Translations under genes and position numbers: made by a program
The notes under the pieces: generated by a model
What the model was told of the DNA's origin: nothing
Seen by the model: the letters and a program-made list of their open reading frames with translations, nothing else
Databases searched by the model: none
Shown: positions 32,047-44,400 of the stretch, one piece after another
Numbering within the stretch: position 1 is the first letter of the stretch
Layout of the letters: every line of letters begins with the position of its first letter
Assembly (NCBI GenBank): GCA_033964015.1
Contig: CM066914.1
Location: forward strand, 23,984,234 to 24,048,233
From: Scolanthus callimorphus
Lineage: Eukaryota; Cnidaria; Anthozoa; Actiniaria; Edwardsiidae
DNA length: 64,000 nucleotides
Reading direction: 5' to 3'

Positions 32047-34731
32047 GTGATCGGGCCAGATGGACCGCCTGGACCTGATGGAAAAGTGGTAAGTTGTTAA
32101 GGTAGTCCCCACTGACTTCCTGTTTGGATGGGGGACCGGCTGACCACGTGGGTGCGCACCCGGGGAGAGGGAACTCGCAAGATAGGCTTAAACTGATTGT
32201 GGAAAAAGGCACGTCACATTAAACCCACCTTAAGCTGTAGACAAATTCCCTGTGAAAGCATACCCTTGATCTTGGAAACAAAACATTCTGTTCGATAATT
32301 AGAAAAACTCGACGGATAGAATACTTAGCCTGCGAACATCCGGTACACGCGAGCTTAACCTTTAGGGTTAGTACTAGATACGGCGCGCAATGAATTGTTG
32401 GACATGAGCTAAACCCTGTTTAAACTATCCCACAAACCATTGCGCACCCTAAGACCCCGGATAGCGTCTGGATACGAGAGTGATCGTGACCGTAAACGAA
32501 GGTCAAGATCAGTATTTTGAAGACTTCGGTCACGGTGGTTCACGGTCCGGACCTCCCAGCCAGTAAATAACATATATATACCATGATCACCTCGGTTTCT
32601 TTTGTTCTCCGAGGGACATTAACTAGCTAAATTCCTTAATCATAAATGCAAGGGTAATTTAGTAGACAAAAGAATCCTTTGTCTTTTACAAAATTTCCCT
32701 CTGGTGTGACGTCACCAGAGGGAAATTTAGTAAAAGATAAAGGATTCTTTTGTCTACTACTACTCTCATTACTACTCTCATTACTATGCAACTATGCATC
32801 GCGCATGCTCGGTTTTAATGACGTCGTGCTTTCTGTTCAACTTTTCATTTTTCAAATTCTTGAAAAAAATTTTTCGCCTTCTCTCATGCTCTGAAGTTGG
32901 TGGTGTTGTTTGGGGCTGTCTTCTCGCTCACTCCTGTTCAATTATAGAGCTGGTAATTACTGCAGAATGTCCGACCAAAATCGCCAAGTGTCCGAACAAT
33001 TTTCAGTTATGTTCGGCCAATTTCCCAGCAGAGACAACCAAGAAAAAAAAAATGGACAGATGTCCGATAAAGTTAGAAAATATATTTCAAGCTCTCAGTT
33101 ATGTCGCGATGTCACAAAAACGCAACCACTGCGCCACGAGCGATCATATGAAGAGTAACGAAAAAAAAGGAGAAGAAAATTATATGTCTTATTCAATCCC
33201 GGAGTATCAGTGGTGTAAGGAGCCTTAACTGTGAGGCAAACTTGGTTCTTGCATGAATATTGCGATCAGAAATTTTCAGTTCCCCGATGCAAGGTCTCTT
33301 GGGAGACCAAATTACAATAGCGGCTGCGCTTGTTCACTGAACCATGTTTCTTTATCCAGAGCTAAGCTGCACTCGAACTACGGGTTTATTTCCTCGGCGA
33401 TCATAGTATTACAAAGTAATACCATGGCACACTCGGGAAATTAGGGATTAAATTTTCCCTAGACCCTCGGAAGTGTTTCCTCGTGTTTCCTCGGCTTTCT
33501 CGGGCCTCGGGGAAATTTAATCCCTACTTTCCCTCGGTGCCATGTTATTACTTATAAATGTACTTATTTTGTGCTGTTTGTGTGATTTAGGGAGCACCCG
33601 GACTGATGGGAGGCCGTGGTATTCCAGGAGATCCTGGACCACCAGTAAGTACCCAGCTACACACACATTGTTGACCAGGAAAAAGAGTTAATGCATCTAT
33701 TTCAAACGGCTGGATTTTAAAAAGGAATACAATCTTTTTGTTTGAATTCAGTGATTCTCGGATTCAGCTTTGCTTGTAGATAGTGGTTATGTCGCATTAG
33801 TTACTTCTATCTTGGTCGTGAGCGAAGACCTGTCTGCAACGAACGACAAAAAGAAAACGATGCGTCAAATGGTGCCATGAATAGGCCAAATGTCTGCGAC
33901 TACAATCAGTGGATGAAGACCAGGATCAAATCAAGAATGTTATGTAATTTTTACTACGCTTACACTAACATATATCCCAGCTACATCTCCGGCTATCGTT
34001 AAAAGCAATTTTTTTTTCAAAATGCGACAAAAGTTTTGATATCTGGTCATGCACAACCAGCACGAACGACCTTCTGCTCAGTATTGTATTTTTGCATAAA
34101 CGTTTTCCACTCCTTTTCCAGGGAGAGAAAGGATCCAAGGGAGACAAGGGACCAAACGGACCTGATGGTGAACCTGGCAGCCCTGGTGCCCCAGGCCACC
34201 CTAGAGTTGTTGTAAGTATACAGACGCAATGTCATTCATTTCTATTCTCGAGGTTCCGTAAATTGCCGCACGTGGACATTTTCCGTGTGATTTCACAAAG
34301 ACGGCGAAATCAGTTTTTTTTTCGGTCTCTGCGTGATTTTAATTGATTTGTAAACCCAAAGCGGACTTTGGAACGGTCTACTGAGAGCTTCTGGGGCACA
34401 TTGTTGCGCTAATGAGCAATGTTGGAAAGTATCTGTAGCCTATTCCATGGTGTAAATTCGGGACTTCTTAACAACGGATATGAAAGTGAAGGGGATTACG
34501 AACGAGGAATTATTCTTGTGTCGGAGAACAAGGGAAGGATTCACGTTGTCTTACTTCTTGCAATAGTATCCGGTTGAATAGATTTCTTTGGGAGACTCAT
34601 TTGATACCATCAGTGCCATAGCAGTGATTTGTTATGTTTTTTCTCCTTTCTTCCAGACAATCCCTGGACCCAAAGGACCCGTGATGGTACCACAGATCAA
34701 CAGAGGAAGCTCATCGTTACTGACACAAAGA
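32047..34731 (+). CDS. Collagen N-propeptide minor helix and N-telopeptide (4 exons)
   Basis: The exons are 32047-32088 ([14 protein letters not shown]), 33591-33644 ([18 protein letters not shown]), 34122-34211 (starts [10 protein letters not shown], ends GAPGHPRVV) and 34657-34731 ([13 protein letters not shown], then a Ser/Leu-rich end). The minor helix has 19 Gly-X-Y triplets. The region from RVV to LLTQR is non-helical and is where an N-proteinase site and a cross-linking lysine would be expected (family knowledge). Confidence 0.92.
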
Positions 34732-37700
34732 GTATGCATAACACCCTGGTTGACCTTTTGTGTCCCGCTTTAGCTGACATGCGTTCGCACCCATCTGCGC
34801 ATCGCCCTAGCAACCATCTGCACATCGCCTCAGAAACAATATGTACATAGCCTTAGCAACCATCTGGACATCGCCTTAGCAACCATATGTACACCGCCTT
34901 AGTAGCCATCTGTACATAGCCTTAGCAACCATGTGTACATAGCCTTAGTAACCATTTGTGATTACTAGCATCACTGCCTTTATTACTGTTTCTGTTATTG
35001 TCAATGTTTTTGTGCCACGACGCCTCGGTTATTTTGACCTTCACTTAGCAGCCATGTACAACTCACTTTGATGTACTGATGTCTGTACTCTTCCCTTGTG
35101 TTAGCTATCCGAAAATCATCGCAAAGAGTTAAATTCCATCAATCTTACCCGTGTTATCGTTGTGTTGTAGGGACCTCCAGGATCCACAGGACGATCGGGA
35201 CGCTCTGGCGATGATGTGAGTAGTGACCGGTAGTAATTTTAGTCTTCTCAAAGCCGTCCGGATCGGAGTCACGCAACGCTCCCTGCGCCGTTGCATGGCC
35301 CCGATCCTGGTGGCTGCGAGGAGACTATAGTGATGTTACAGAGCAGCACTTATAGCTTATTCACACTTAAAAGCTAGCGAAAGAATATCAAAATCATAAG
35401 TAACACGATAGCACGAGCACGTGCACTAGCACGCTCACGTGCGCATTTCAACGGAAGCCCAGAACGTTAACGGTATACTGGATGCGCTCCTTGTGGTTCA
35501 GGTTGTGAACGAACTGGATAATATAAATGTCTTCTCAAGCTAGCAAAGAAAAGTAATGCTGATTTAAGGCCCGCGATCGCCTGACGTTGATTCACACTTG
35601 TTTTTTCTCCTTGCGTGCACGCGTGACTCCCCCTTACTTAGACTTTTTCTGGATACAAGTAGAACACGTATTCAATAATATCGTTTCCTGTTTGACAGGG
35701 CAACCATGGATTCCCAGGACGACGAGGCCCAACTGGAGACCCAGGACCGATGGTGCGTACACTGCAACTGATGCATGCGCGGTTAGATGAGTTTTTTTTT
35801 TTCGAGCTTCATTGACAAAAACATTGCAGCAGAGTTAGTTAGTTTCGTTTCTCGAATTTCTGGTATTTCATTAGGTTTTTAACTTGATACTGTTTTTTTT
35901 ATGCCAGAAAACGTTTTGATGAAAACTGCAAAAGTTGATTTCCTGAAGTTGTAAGCCATTTTGTTTACCATAGAAAATGTGTGTTCAACCAGAATTTGTA
36001 CTATAGAAGCCTATTTTCCACATAAAGGGACGTGGTCACCTAGAAACACGAAAATAATTACAGTATACATGACACCGACAGCAGGGCATGCTGAACAAAA
36101 CTGATTAATCAGTTTTGTCTAGAAAACAATCGCATTTGAAAAATCTGCTCTAACAAAAATAATAGCGCAACTTAAAACAATTTTATTGGTAGGACAAATT
36201 TTGTCAGGGTTTTTTATTTAAGACAGATTTTTTTAGAACTTCGAGCAATTTTGCCAGAAAGCGGCAAAAAATCTTGTTACTCGAAATAAAATAAGTTGTT
36301 GCTTTGAATTTAGTCTCATTTCAAAGGTCTTCATGGTGGTGTTCGTGTATTATCGCGCCGGTAAAAATTTCAGAGGAAGCTGAGAAAATAAATTTACTTT
36401 TTACAGATAGACGTATTTTTCGCACCTAAAAATGGTGATGTCAATCACAGCCTATATAGATTCTATAGAATTTTTCCATTTTTGAACGCTTATATCTGTG
36501 GCGGCGCGAACCCAGTCCTCTGCCTTTTGTGATATTTCGAAATGTGGACCACAAATCTCCAAATTAGGATAGTAATCATGAGTAACAGTATTTTTAGCCA
36601 AACGTTGCTCGAAGTTGTAAAATAACCTGTCTTAATACTAAAGCTAAAACAACAAAAGGGTTTGAGGGGTTAGAACGAAGCCCCTTGAGACCTGAAAAAT
36701 CAGGTTTTTGGTCACAAAACAGGTAGGAAACACGACAAAAATGCTATAAAATTGTTTTTACAGGTTGTTTTACATGTTGTTTTTATGAAAAACGGAGGAC
36801 AACGAACCAATAATGCGAGCTACGGGCCTGAAAAGGGTGATTATCTGAGGATCTTTAAGCGCCAAAAGCAGTCGGCCTAGCAGCCCCAAACGAATATTGG
36901 CTTGTTTATGCCTCCTCCGCTTAACTTCATTTGTACAGTCACGACGTAATTAGAATCGAAAAGGTGCTCATCCACGGCAGCACCACGGGAACAGACAGAG
37001 TATTGAAAACTGTTGAAATTTGTCGAATTTACTTCTATAGGGCCCACCCGGGCACATGGGACCCCCTGGACCTCCTGGACGAGATGCAGTGGACGTAAGT
37101 GTCTGAATTTTGTGTTCTTCGTGTTCCATTTTTTCATTGTTACTTATTATATGGTGTCTCAGTTGAAACCGTGTTGAGTCACCTTAACATTTTCTATTTT
37201 TCTGTTTTGTAGGGTGACCCAGGCCCGGCCGGACGAGCAGGACCAAATGGGGACCCTGGTGGTAAGGTGTGTATCGACCAATGTCAGGAGCCTGTTACTA
37301 GACATGAACCAGAGACTCCAGACATTTCGTAAGACTGTGAAAAGTGCCCGACAAAGTTGTGCCGCGCCGCGACCGTAGCCATGCCGCACCGCGACTACGC
37401 GATTTCATTCCATATCTACACAGCAGGCCACATTCCGTGCCGTGTCGCGCCTCGCCGTATCGCTGCACTTTTCACAGTCATACTAAATCTGCGCTATCAA
37501 AGAGAGAAGTACCTACTTTGTTACGCGAGCTAAGAGCTTGAACATGGTGTAGTTGAGGTTTCCCAAACAGGACAAAACAATGTCCGTTTTCCGTGGGTTT
37601 GATCAACACCGCGCCAGTCTTTACAATGAAGAGAGTGGTGTCTTGTACACATACAGCTATTTTAAAAATCTTGTCGAAAGCTGTACGCGCTCAGACCGCA

Positions 37701-40700
37701 CAGTTGTCTGGGTAGTAGGTCTTACTCGCATTAAAAGCTCTGATTTGTAGAATTTAGCAGGTAGTCCAGTGAGGTATAATCAAGGGCGCTCAGACTGCAA
37801 AGTTGTCTGCGTAGTAGGTCTTAAATCGGCTCACTGTTTGAGTACGCGAGTTACTAGTTGACTGTTTTACATTACTTGCCTTGAACAAAGCCCTGATTTG
37901 TAGAATGTAGCAGCCACACCAGTGAGGTATCATCAAAATAGTATATTTTGTCCCTACCCATACCTTTTGGTCTGGGCGCGTAGACTCGAGCGCTTACAAG
38001 GCCGACAATCATTGAAATAGCTGTAAGCGGTACTCGGTTTACGCTATGAATCATAGCCTGCATAGACGACCCCAACCTTCGTAGACGGCCTTGTTGTTCG
38101 AGCGGTGTCAAACCAACGCTACACTGGACGTTACTAACTTTTTTACTCGCTCTTTTCCAGGGACCCTCCGGAGACCGTGGCAAGTCAGGCCAGAAGGGAC
38201 GCGCCGGCCATCGTGGTCGGCGCGGTCGACAGGGTCAGAAGGGCGATCGAGGCACTGATGGCGAGAAGGTAAGCCATACAACCGTGCTTTTTCTGTTCAA
38301 AAGTTTTTCTTTGCGCCTAAATATAGGATACAAAGGGATCCTTGTTAGTCATACCGCGAAAGTCCTTAGAAACAAGAGGGAAAAACACACCGCGCGCTCG
38401 GTGTAGGTAGAAGTCTCAGCCTCATATTTTCAGCTTCCTGCTGGAGTTTCTGTTTTCGTATCACTGCCAACCACGACAATTTTTCTCTAAGCCAACCGGC
38501 GATTATCTCCAATTGATTATGTTTCGGATCATTAATCGTTGCCTATTCGCGGCGTGTTGCGCACGTTTGAAAGGGGAATGTCGCAAAAAAAAATGGTGAC
38601 GTTTTTATAGTTTTCTTGAAAAAAATTCAGAATATGAAACTAATTGTCATAAAATGTTATATAAAGGATAAAAGCTCATAGGTGTTCTGTACTTCTCAGA
38701 GGGTTCAATTTTGGACGAGGTAGTGATCGCTGTTCCAGGAACGTCTCACACTCCCCTGCTATTAATACGCGAGAAAGTCGAGAACCTCTGGTACACGGCA
38801 GCAATCGGCCGCAAAATATTGTCCGCTTTAGTATCTCTCCATTTTAATTTTTTTTCTTTGTACTGACAGGGAGAAATTGGCCCAGTTGGAATCAATGGTA
38901 TCGATGGACTTGATGTAAGTAAAGTTGGTCGTGTTGAGTACAGTCTGTATTAACAGCATCTTTATACCGTTACCGCACACTTGTTTTACAGGGAGAGCGC
39001 GGACGACGAGGACCACTAGGCATGGCGGGACCTCCTGGACCTGCGGTAAGATTTGAGGATTTCTAGATTACTTCGAACTACCTTTCGGAGCAAAATGTCG
39101 TGTTTTGTTTCTCTGTTAATCTGTTGGTCTGTTTTTCTGTTGGGCTGTTTGTTTGTTTCCAGGCAAAGAGAAACTTAGCTTCCCTATATTAGGTTGTGCT
39201 CCCATACATAATAAATGACTGCCAAACGTCGGCGATATGTGTAAATGTTTCATTATCCGAAAAACTGATCACTTTTCACTGCAAAAATTTTGTTGTGAGT
39301 AACATATTCTGAGACGTTCCAGCTATTTTAAACCGATCACATAAGATCAAATAAAACCGATCAAATAAGACTTTCGTGGTATACCAGTGGTGACTTCCTA
39401 TTGTTTTGCAGGGTGCTGTGGGTTCCAACGGCCCAGCTGGACGAACTGGAGCCTCAGTAAGTTACATCTTCTTATATAGAATATGTTATAGAGCAACTTT
39501 CTCATAACCATTAAAGTGTTGTTCACCGATCATGTTGTACAGCCACCCCTGTCAGTGCTACGACGGTATCAAACATCGACGGTATCAAAACTATGAGCCC
39601 ATAAGTAGGAGGCTCCAACCGGCTTATAAATTTGAGGCACCGTTTGTTTTTCATGTAAACATCACGTGTTTTGAAATTGGCAATTTGCATATGTAGGTAA
39701 AGGGGTCTATATTACTTTAAAAGACAAATTGCTGAACATAATGTAAGAATGCACGGACTCCAAAACATTTGGGCCTGTTGCAATAATTATTTTAAACCTT
39801 TGTTTCATTGATTGTAGGGCTCCCCAGGTCGTGGAGGTGCCCTGGGCTGCCAGGACCACGTGGTCCTAAGGGACCTCGCGGACGTACGGGAGGCACGGGT
39901 CTGGTGGGTTACAACGGAGAGAGCGGGCTAGCAGGTACGCCCGGACCCAAGGGACCTGCCGGTAAAAACGGCCAATCCGGCGCTGCTGGACTTCCCGGTC
40001 CCAAGGGAGCGCAGGTGAGCAGCGTCTCGGTTATCGAGCTTTGTACTGCGCAGAGGCGGACCTCAGACTATGAGGAGAGGAAAGGTTATCGAGCTTTGTA
40101 CTGCGCAGAGGCGGACCTCAGACTATGAGGAGAGGACATGAACACTTACTGACTGGACCGAGGGAAGCAGTATAATGTGTTGTGGACCCTCGAACGCTGC
40201 CACAAAATATACTGCTTTTCCGAGGTCCCAGTCAAATGGCTTTGACTCTGATCCTCGCTAAAACTAGTTTTTGTTCCTGAATGAAATTTTGTTTTGCAAA
40301 CGCGCGTGTTACTTTCGCCTGTGATGTTTCCTTGATCACGTGACTTCAGGTTTAATAACAAATCATTTCCCTCCCAGACAACTCGCCGGAAAACAGTGAA
40401 ATTGTGTGTTCTTCACGTGACACACTTTCAACCAATAGGAAACCCGGATAAATGTACTTTGACTGCAATGTTGCGAGTCCGAACCTTGGGCACACGAAAT
40501 CACATAGTCCTTAGGGGCCGACCATTTAACTTTTGAGGGGGGGGGGGGGGGGGGGGGCTTTTTTGTCGGTGCAAGATTTTTTTTCTACCTCTGTTATGCG
40601 GTGAGAATTTTTTTCCAGTAAAAAAAGAAGGGTTTCAGTCACCATTTGGCTCTGCAGGAAATTTTTTTCCTCCCTTCGGGCCGTGCAGGAATTTTTTTTC

Positions 40701-41365
40701 CAAAAAAGCCCACCCCCCTCAAAAGTTGAATGGTCGGCCCCTTAGAAAGGCGTTGCCTTGAATATCTGACACGGCAAAGATAAACGTTTGAAACGGGCCT
40801 AAAAAGTTTGAAACGGGCCTAAAAAGTTACCATTGCTTACGTTGCCATTGCTTACGTTGTCATTGCTTAGAGCTGATAACACATCTACGGACTGCAAACA
40901 TCAGCCATCATCTTAGAAGAGAATATTTTATATTTATCCCATGATTCGGAATGTCGATGAAGTGTTCTTGCTTGGTACAATAGGAATCCACTTAAGTGTA
41001 ACTGATGACGTGCTGTTTGGATGTTTCCAGGGTGATGCAGGACCTGCTGGTGGCGAGGGCGAGCAAGGAAATCCTGGTGCAAGGGTAAGAACAGACCTCG
41101 TGGACATTTTTTAAAATCACAATTTGTGCCGGCAAAATTCCTTCTCAACTCAAAGGGAAACAACGGGAATTTTTGTCTTTCTAGTCGTGCACTGCTTCAT
41201 GTTTAAAATTTTCATTGTTTTTTCAACAAGTTATAGTGTCACCCAAGAGCGTAGCGTAGCGAGACATTTTTTCTGTTAAACACGCTATATAGAAATGTTG
41301 AAAGTCCCCCTTATTTTTGCAAGCTACGTCACTGGTAGAAATGTAGTGATGTTGTGGTTGATATC

Positions 41366-41414
<49 letters not shown>

Positions 41415-44400
41415 GGTTGTGGTTGATATGTTGCTGTTGCTGTTGTTATGTATCTTCTAATGCCATTGCTCGTTTCCTAGGGTATGACCGGTGATTCTGG
41501 CGCCTCTGGTGAACGTGGACCAGCGGTATGTACATACCCAGTATTACTTCAATCCAGCCGTACTCCTTTCTCTCTCCTACCGTAAATATAGCTGTCGGGC
41601 CTGAACCGCCTACTGCCAGGATAAAAAGCAAAATCAGGCTCCTGGCAAAAACGATTCCTGCAAATCATCGACACTTGGGTGCGCAGCTGCTCTTTCTCAG
41701 GTCACGCCCTCGTGGAAAGTCACAAAATCCTGGCCTTGCGTGACTAGACTAAATATAAGTCGCATTAAAAAGCCCTGCTAACTTCGCCGTAAAATTACAT
41801 CCCGATAACACTAAAGCCTGTTTCGTTTCTACATTATAGGGTGATGCTGGAAAATCTGGTGACAGAGGTGAACCTGGCGACAAAGGAGCCCCGGTAAGTG
41901 GGATGGAAAATACGGATAACTACACCTTACACCACACAACACCTTACACCACAAGTAACGCATATGCCGTACAGTCTACGGAAGTTCCATATTTGGCAAT
42001 ACCTTGTTCTGAGCCTCTATTTCATGCAGCCCATTTTCCATGACAACGGCCGACGCTTTGATAAAATCACAGAAACGGAGATTGTTTAGAAAAATACATC
42101 AACAACAACATGGGCTCGTACGCTCATCTATGTTGATTTGCGAAAATAATTTTTGCATGGTAATTAACTACAAGGGTCTAGTTATCTCGTGCTCGTGAAT
42201 TGAATTCCTGAAAACTATGTTGAGCTGTTAAACTTTACCGTTATATCGAGACAACGATTTGCCGGATACCCGCTTTGGCTTACTTAACTTCAGCATTTTT
42301 GTACATGTCGTCATAAAAGGAGTTAGACGCTGAAATTCAGAGCATAGCTAGACTGACTAGTTTGGTTTCGCTAAAAGAAATTTGAAAGAACAACTTGGCC
42401 GCTCTGGGAAATTGTTAGTGCATAATCAACATGCACCGTATTTAGCATCTGCGAGTGAATGAGGTCTGTGAGCTTTGGTCTGAATATCACATGAAGTAGT
42501 TTAAATCGACAGAAATTCATATTAGCTATTTGTTATATATTGCTTGGGTACTATGTTACACGTATGTGATTATCATAACTCCAAAAAATATGACGAAATA
42601 TTATTCAAAATATGAAAGACATTCTGAAACCGCAAAATTCATGCTCGCGCCAAAAGCCGATTTTTGTACACCTTGTCATAAACGCGCAACATAAACATCG
42701 TACGTCCCATGCGAATCCCCTATCATTGAACTATTTGTATACGAGATGGGAACTCATGAAGGTTTCGCGTTTTGAAATAAAGAGCAATATTCTAAATCAC
42801 GTCGTTCTGTAGCTTTTTGTTGTGTGTGCGAACGGTGGTGCACATTTCAAAGGCACGGATGAAACATTCGAACATTCCGGCATGCATGCTGCAAAAACAA
42901 CGCTAAACCATGCATAACTCTTTTAGTTTTTCCTTTGTTTCAAATAAAGTAAACAGATAATTTGTAAAAAGGGGGTTAAAATTGATTTTCTCTAACCCAA
43001 CCCGCCCAAATATAAGTTTTAGAATAAATGATTCACTAGGAATAATATTATTACGCTGCGTGTTTTATTATGCAAATTAAGTAAGAATAATTAATTCAAA
43101 GTCAAACATCGGCGGTCTTCGTACACTGCTTTAAAACGGCCACCGGCGTCTTGAGGAAACGCAAAGCAGATGTTCCTCCTTCACCAAAAACTTAAAAGGC
43201 CGCCCATCAAGCGCTGCAAAACATAGATGCAAAGAATGTTGTGTCTGGGAGGCGACCGGCCGACTAAGTCGGCCGGTCGCCTCCCAGACACACCCTATAG
43301 TACTGCAGACGACCATCATGTGTTGGGATCTATGAGGCTATAAGGCACTGTTCCTGTAGGAGAAGCAGAACAATTCAATCAATACATTCGTAGGCTACCC
43401 AGGCTACTGATTTGTGAGAAGAATTAACGGCAAAATACAGAGAATGTATGCACACGTAAATCACGAGAAAAATATACGATGGAAATTTTAAAATCACGAA
43501 TAAAAAACTGTTCTACAATAATATCTAGTTGTACTTCTCTTGAAATCTGCGAAAATTATGGGGCTTTGAGCCCTTTTACTGTTCGCTCGCTCCATATACA
43601 ATAAAATTCAACTGATTGAAAAAAGGCCACCAAGATGGGTTCGACTTCAGAATACATCCTACAATGCCCGGCAAATGGAATGAGAGTTAATGAGAGAACA
43701 TGTGAGTATGCGATCAAACGTGAGCTCATCACAGTTTGATTAAGTTGAAATTGCCCAGAGACCCCAGAGTTACAAAGTTTGGCCTCTTAGCATATGTAAT
43801 TTCACTGGGTAGATGAGTCTATTTAATGTGATTTTCCATTATAATTTTTGCAGGAGCTATTATGGAGATATGAGACAGATCATCCAAAAATTAAGTGGGA
43901 GACAAGGTTAACACTCTTGAGTCTCCCGCAAAATGTGCATGAGTTGGCATCTTTGCTGCCCCTATTTTTATTTTATTTTTATTTTGTTAAACCCTAGATC
44001 CAGCCCTTATATCTAAGAATGATTTTTATAGATGAGCAGCTTATTTTATATGTGGCACAAAGAAAGAACAGAAACAACGAAAATGTTTTACACGGCAAGA
44101 TTTTAGATTCACAAAGCTTACAAAACAAAACGAGTGAAATTTAGAAAACAAATGTCATGCCTTCGATGCTTCGACGCCCTTGTTCGTTGAAACCTCCGTT
44201 TTGATGTGTTTTCAAGTCCGTTAAAACATTGTACACAAGTAGCAAAAAGTATTCAGCGGAGTATTCTGAGTATTAAGCACTAATGAGTAAACAAATAGCT
44301 AACCAGGCCTCGCGAAAGAGTACAAGAAGAGCATGAACCTGAGGTTAGTGGCCATGACGTGTCGTGAATACTTCAAATCCCGAGAAATATTAATGGAAGG

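Noticed and set aside
34790..34955. Regular repeats resembling a CRISPR array
   Set aside because: Units are contiguous without unique spacers, lie inside an animal gene intron, and vary among themselves; this is a minisatellite.
37319..37498. Possible fourth AGAGCAGATTT element
   Set aside because: Only the right end (catactaaatctgcgctat) and some gccgtgtcgcgcc repeats are clear; the left end could not be defined.
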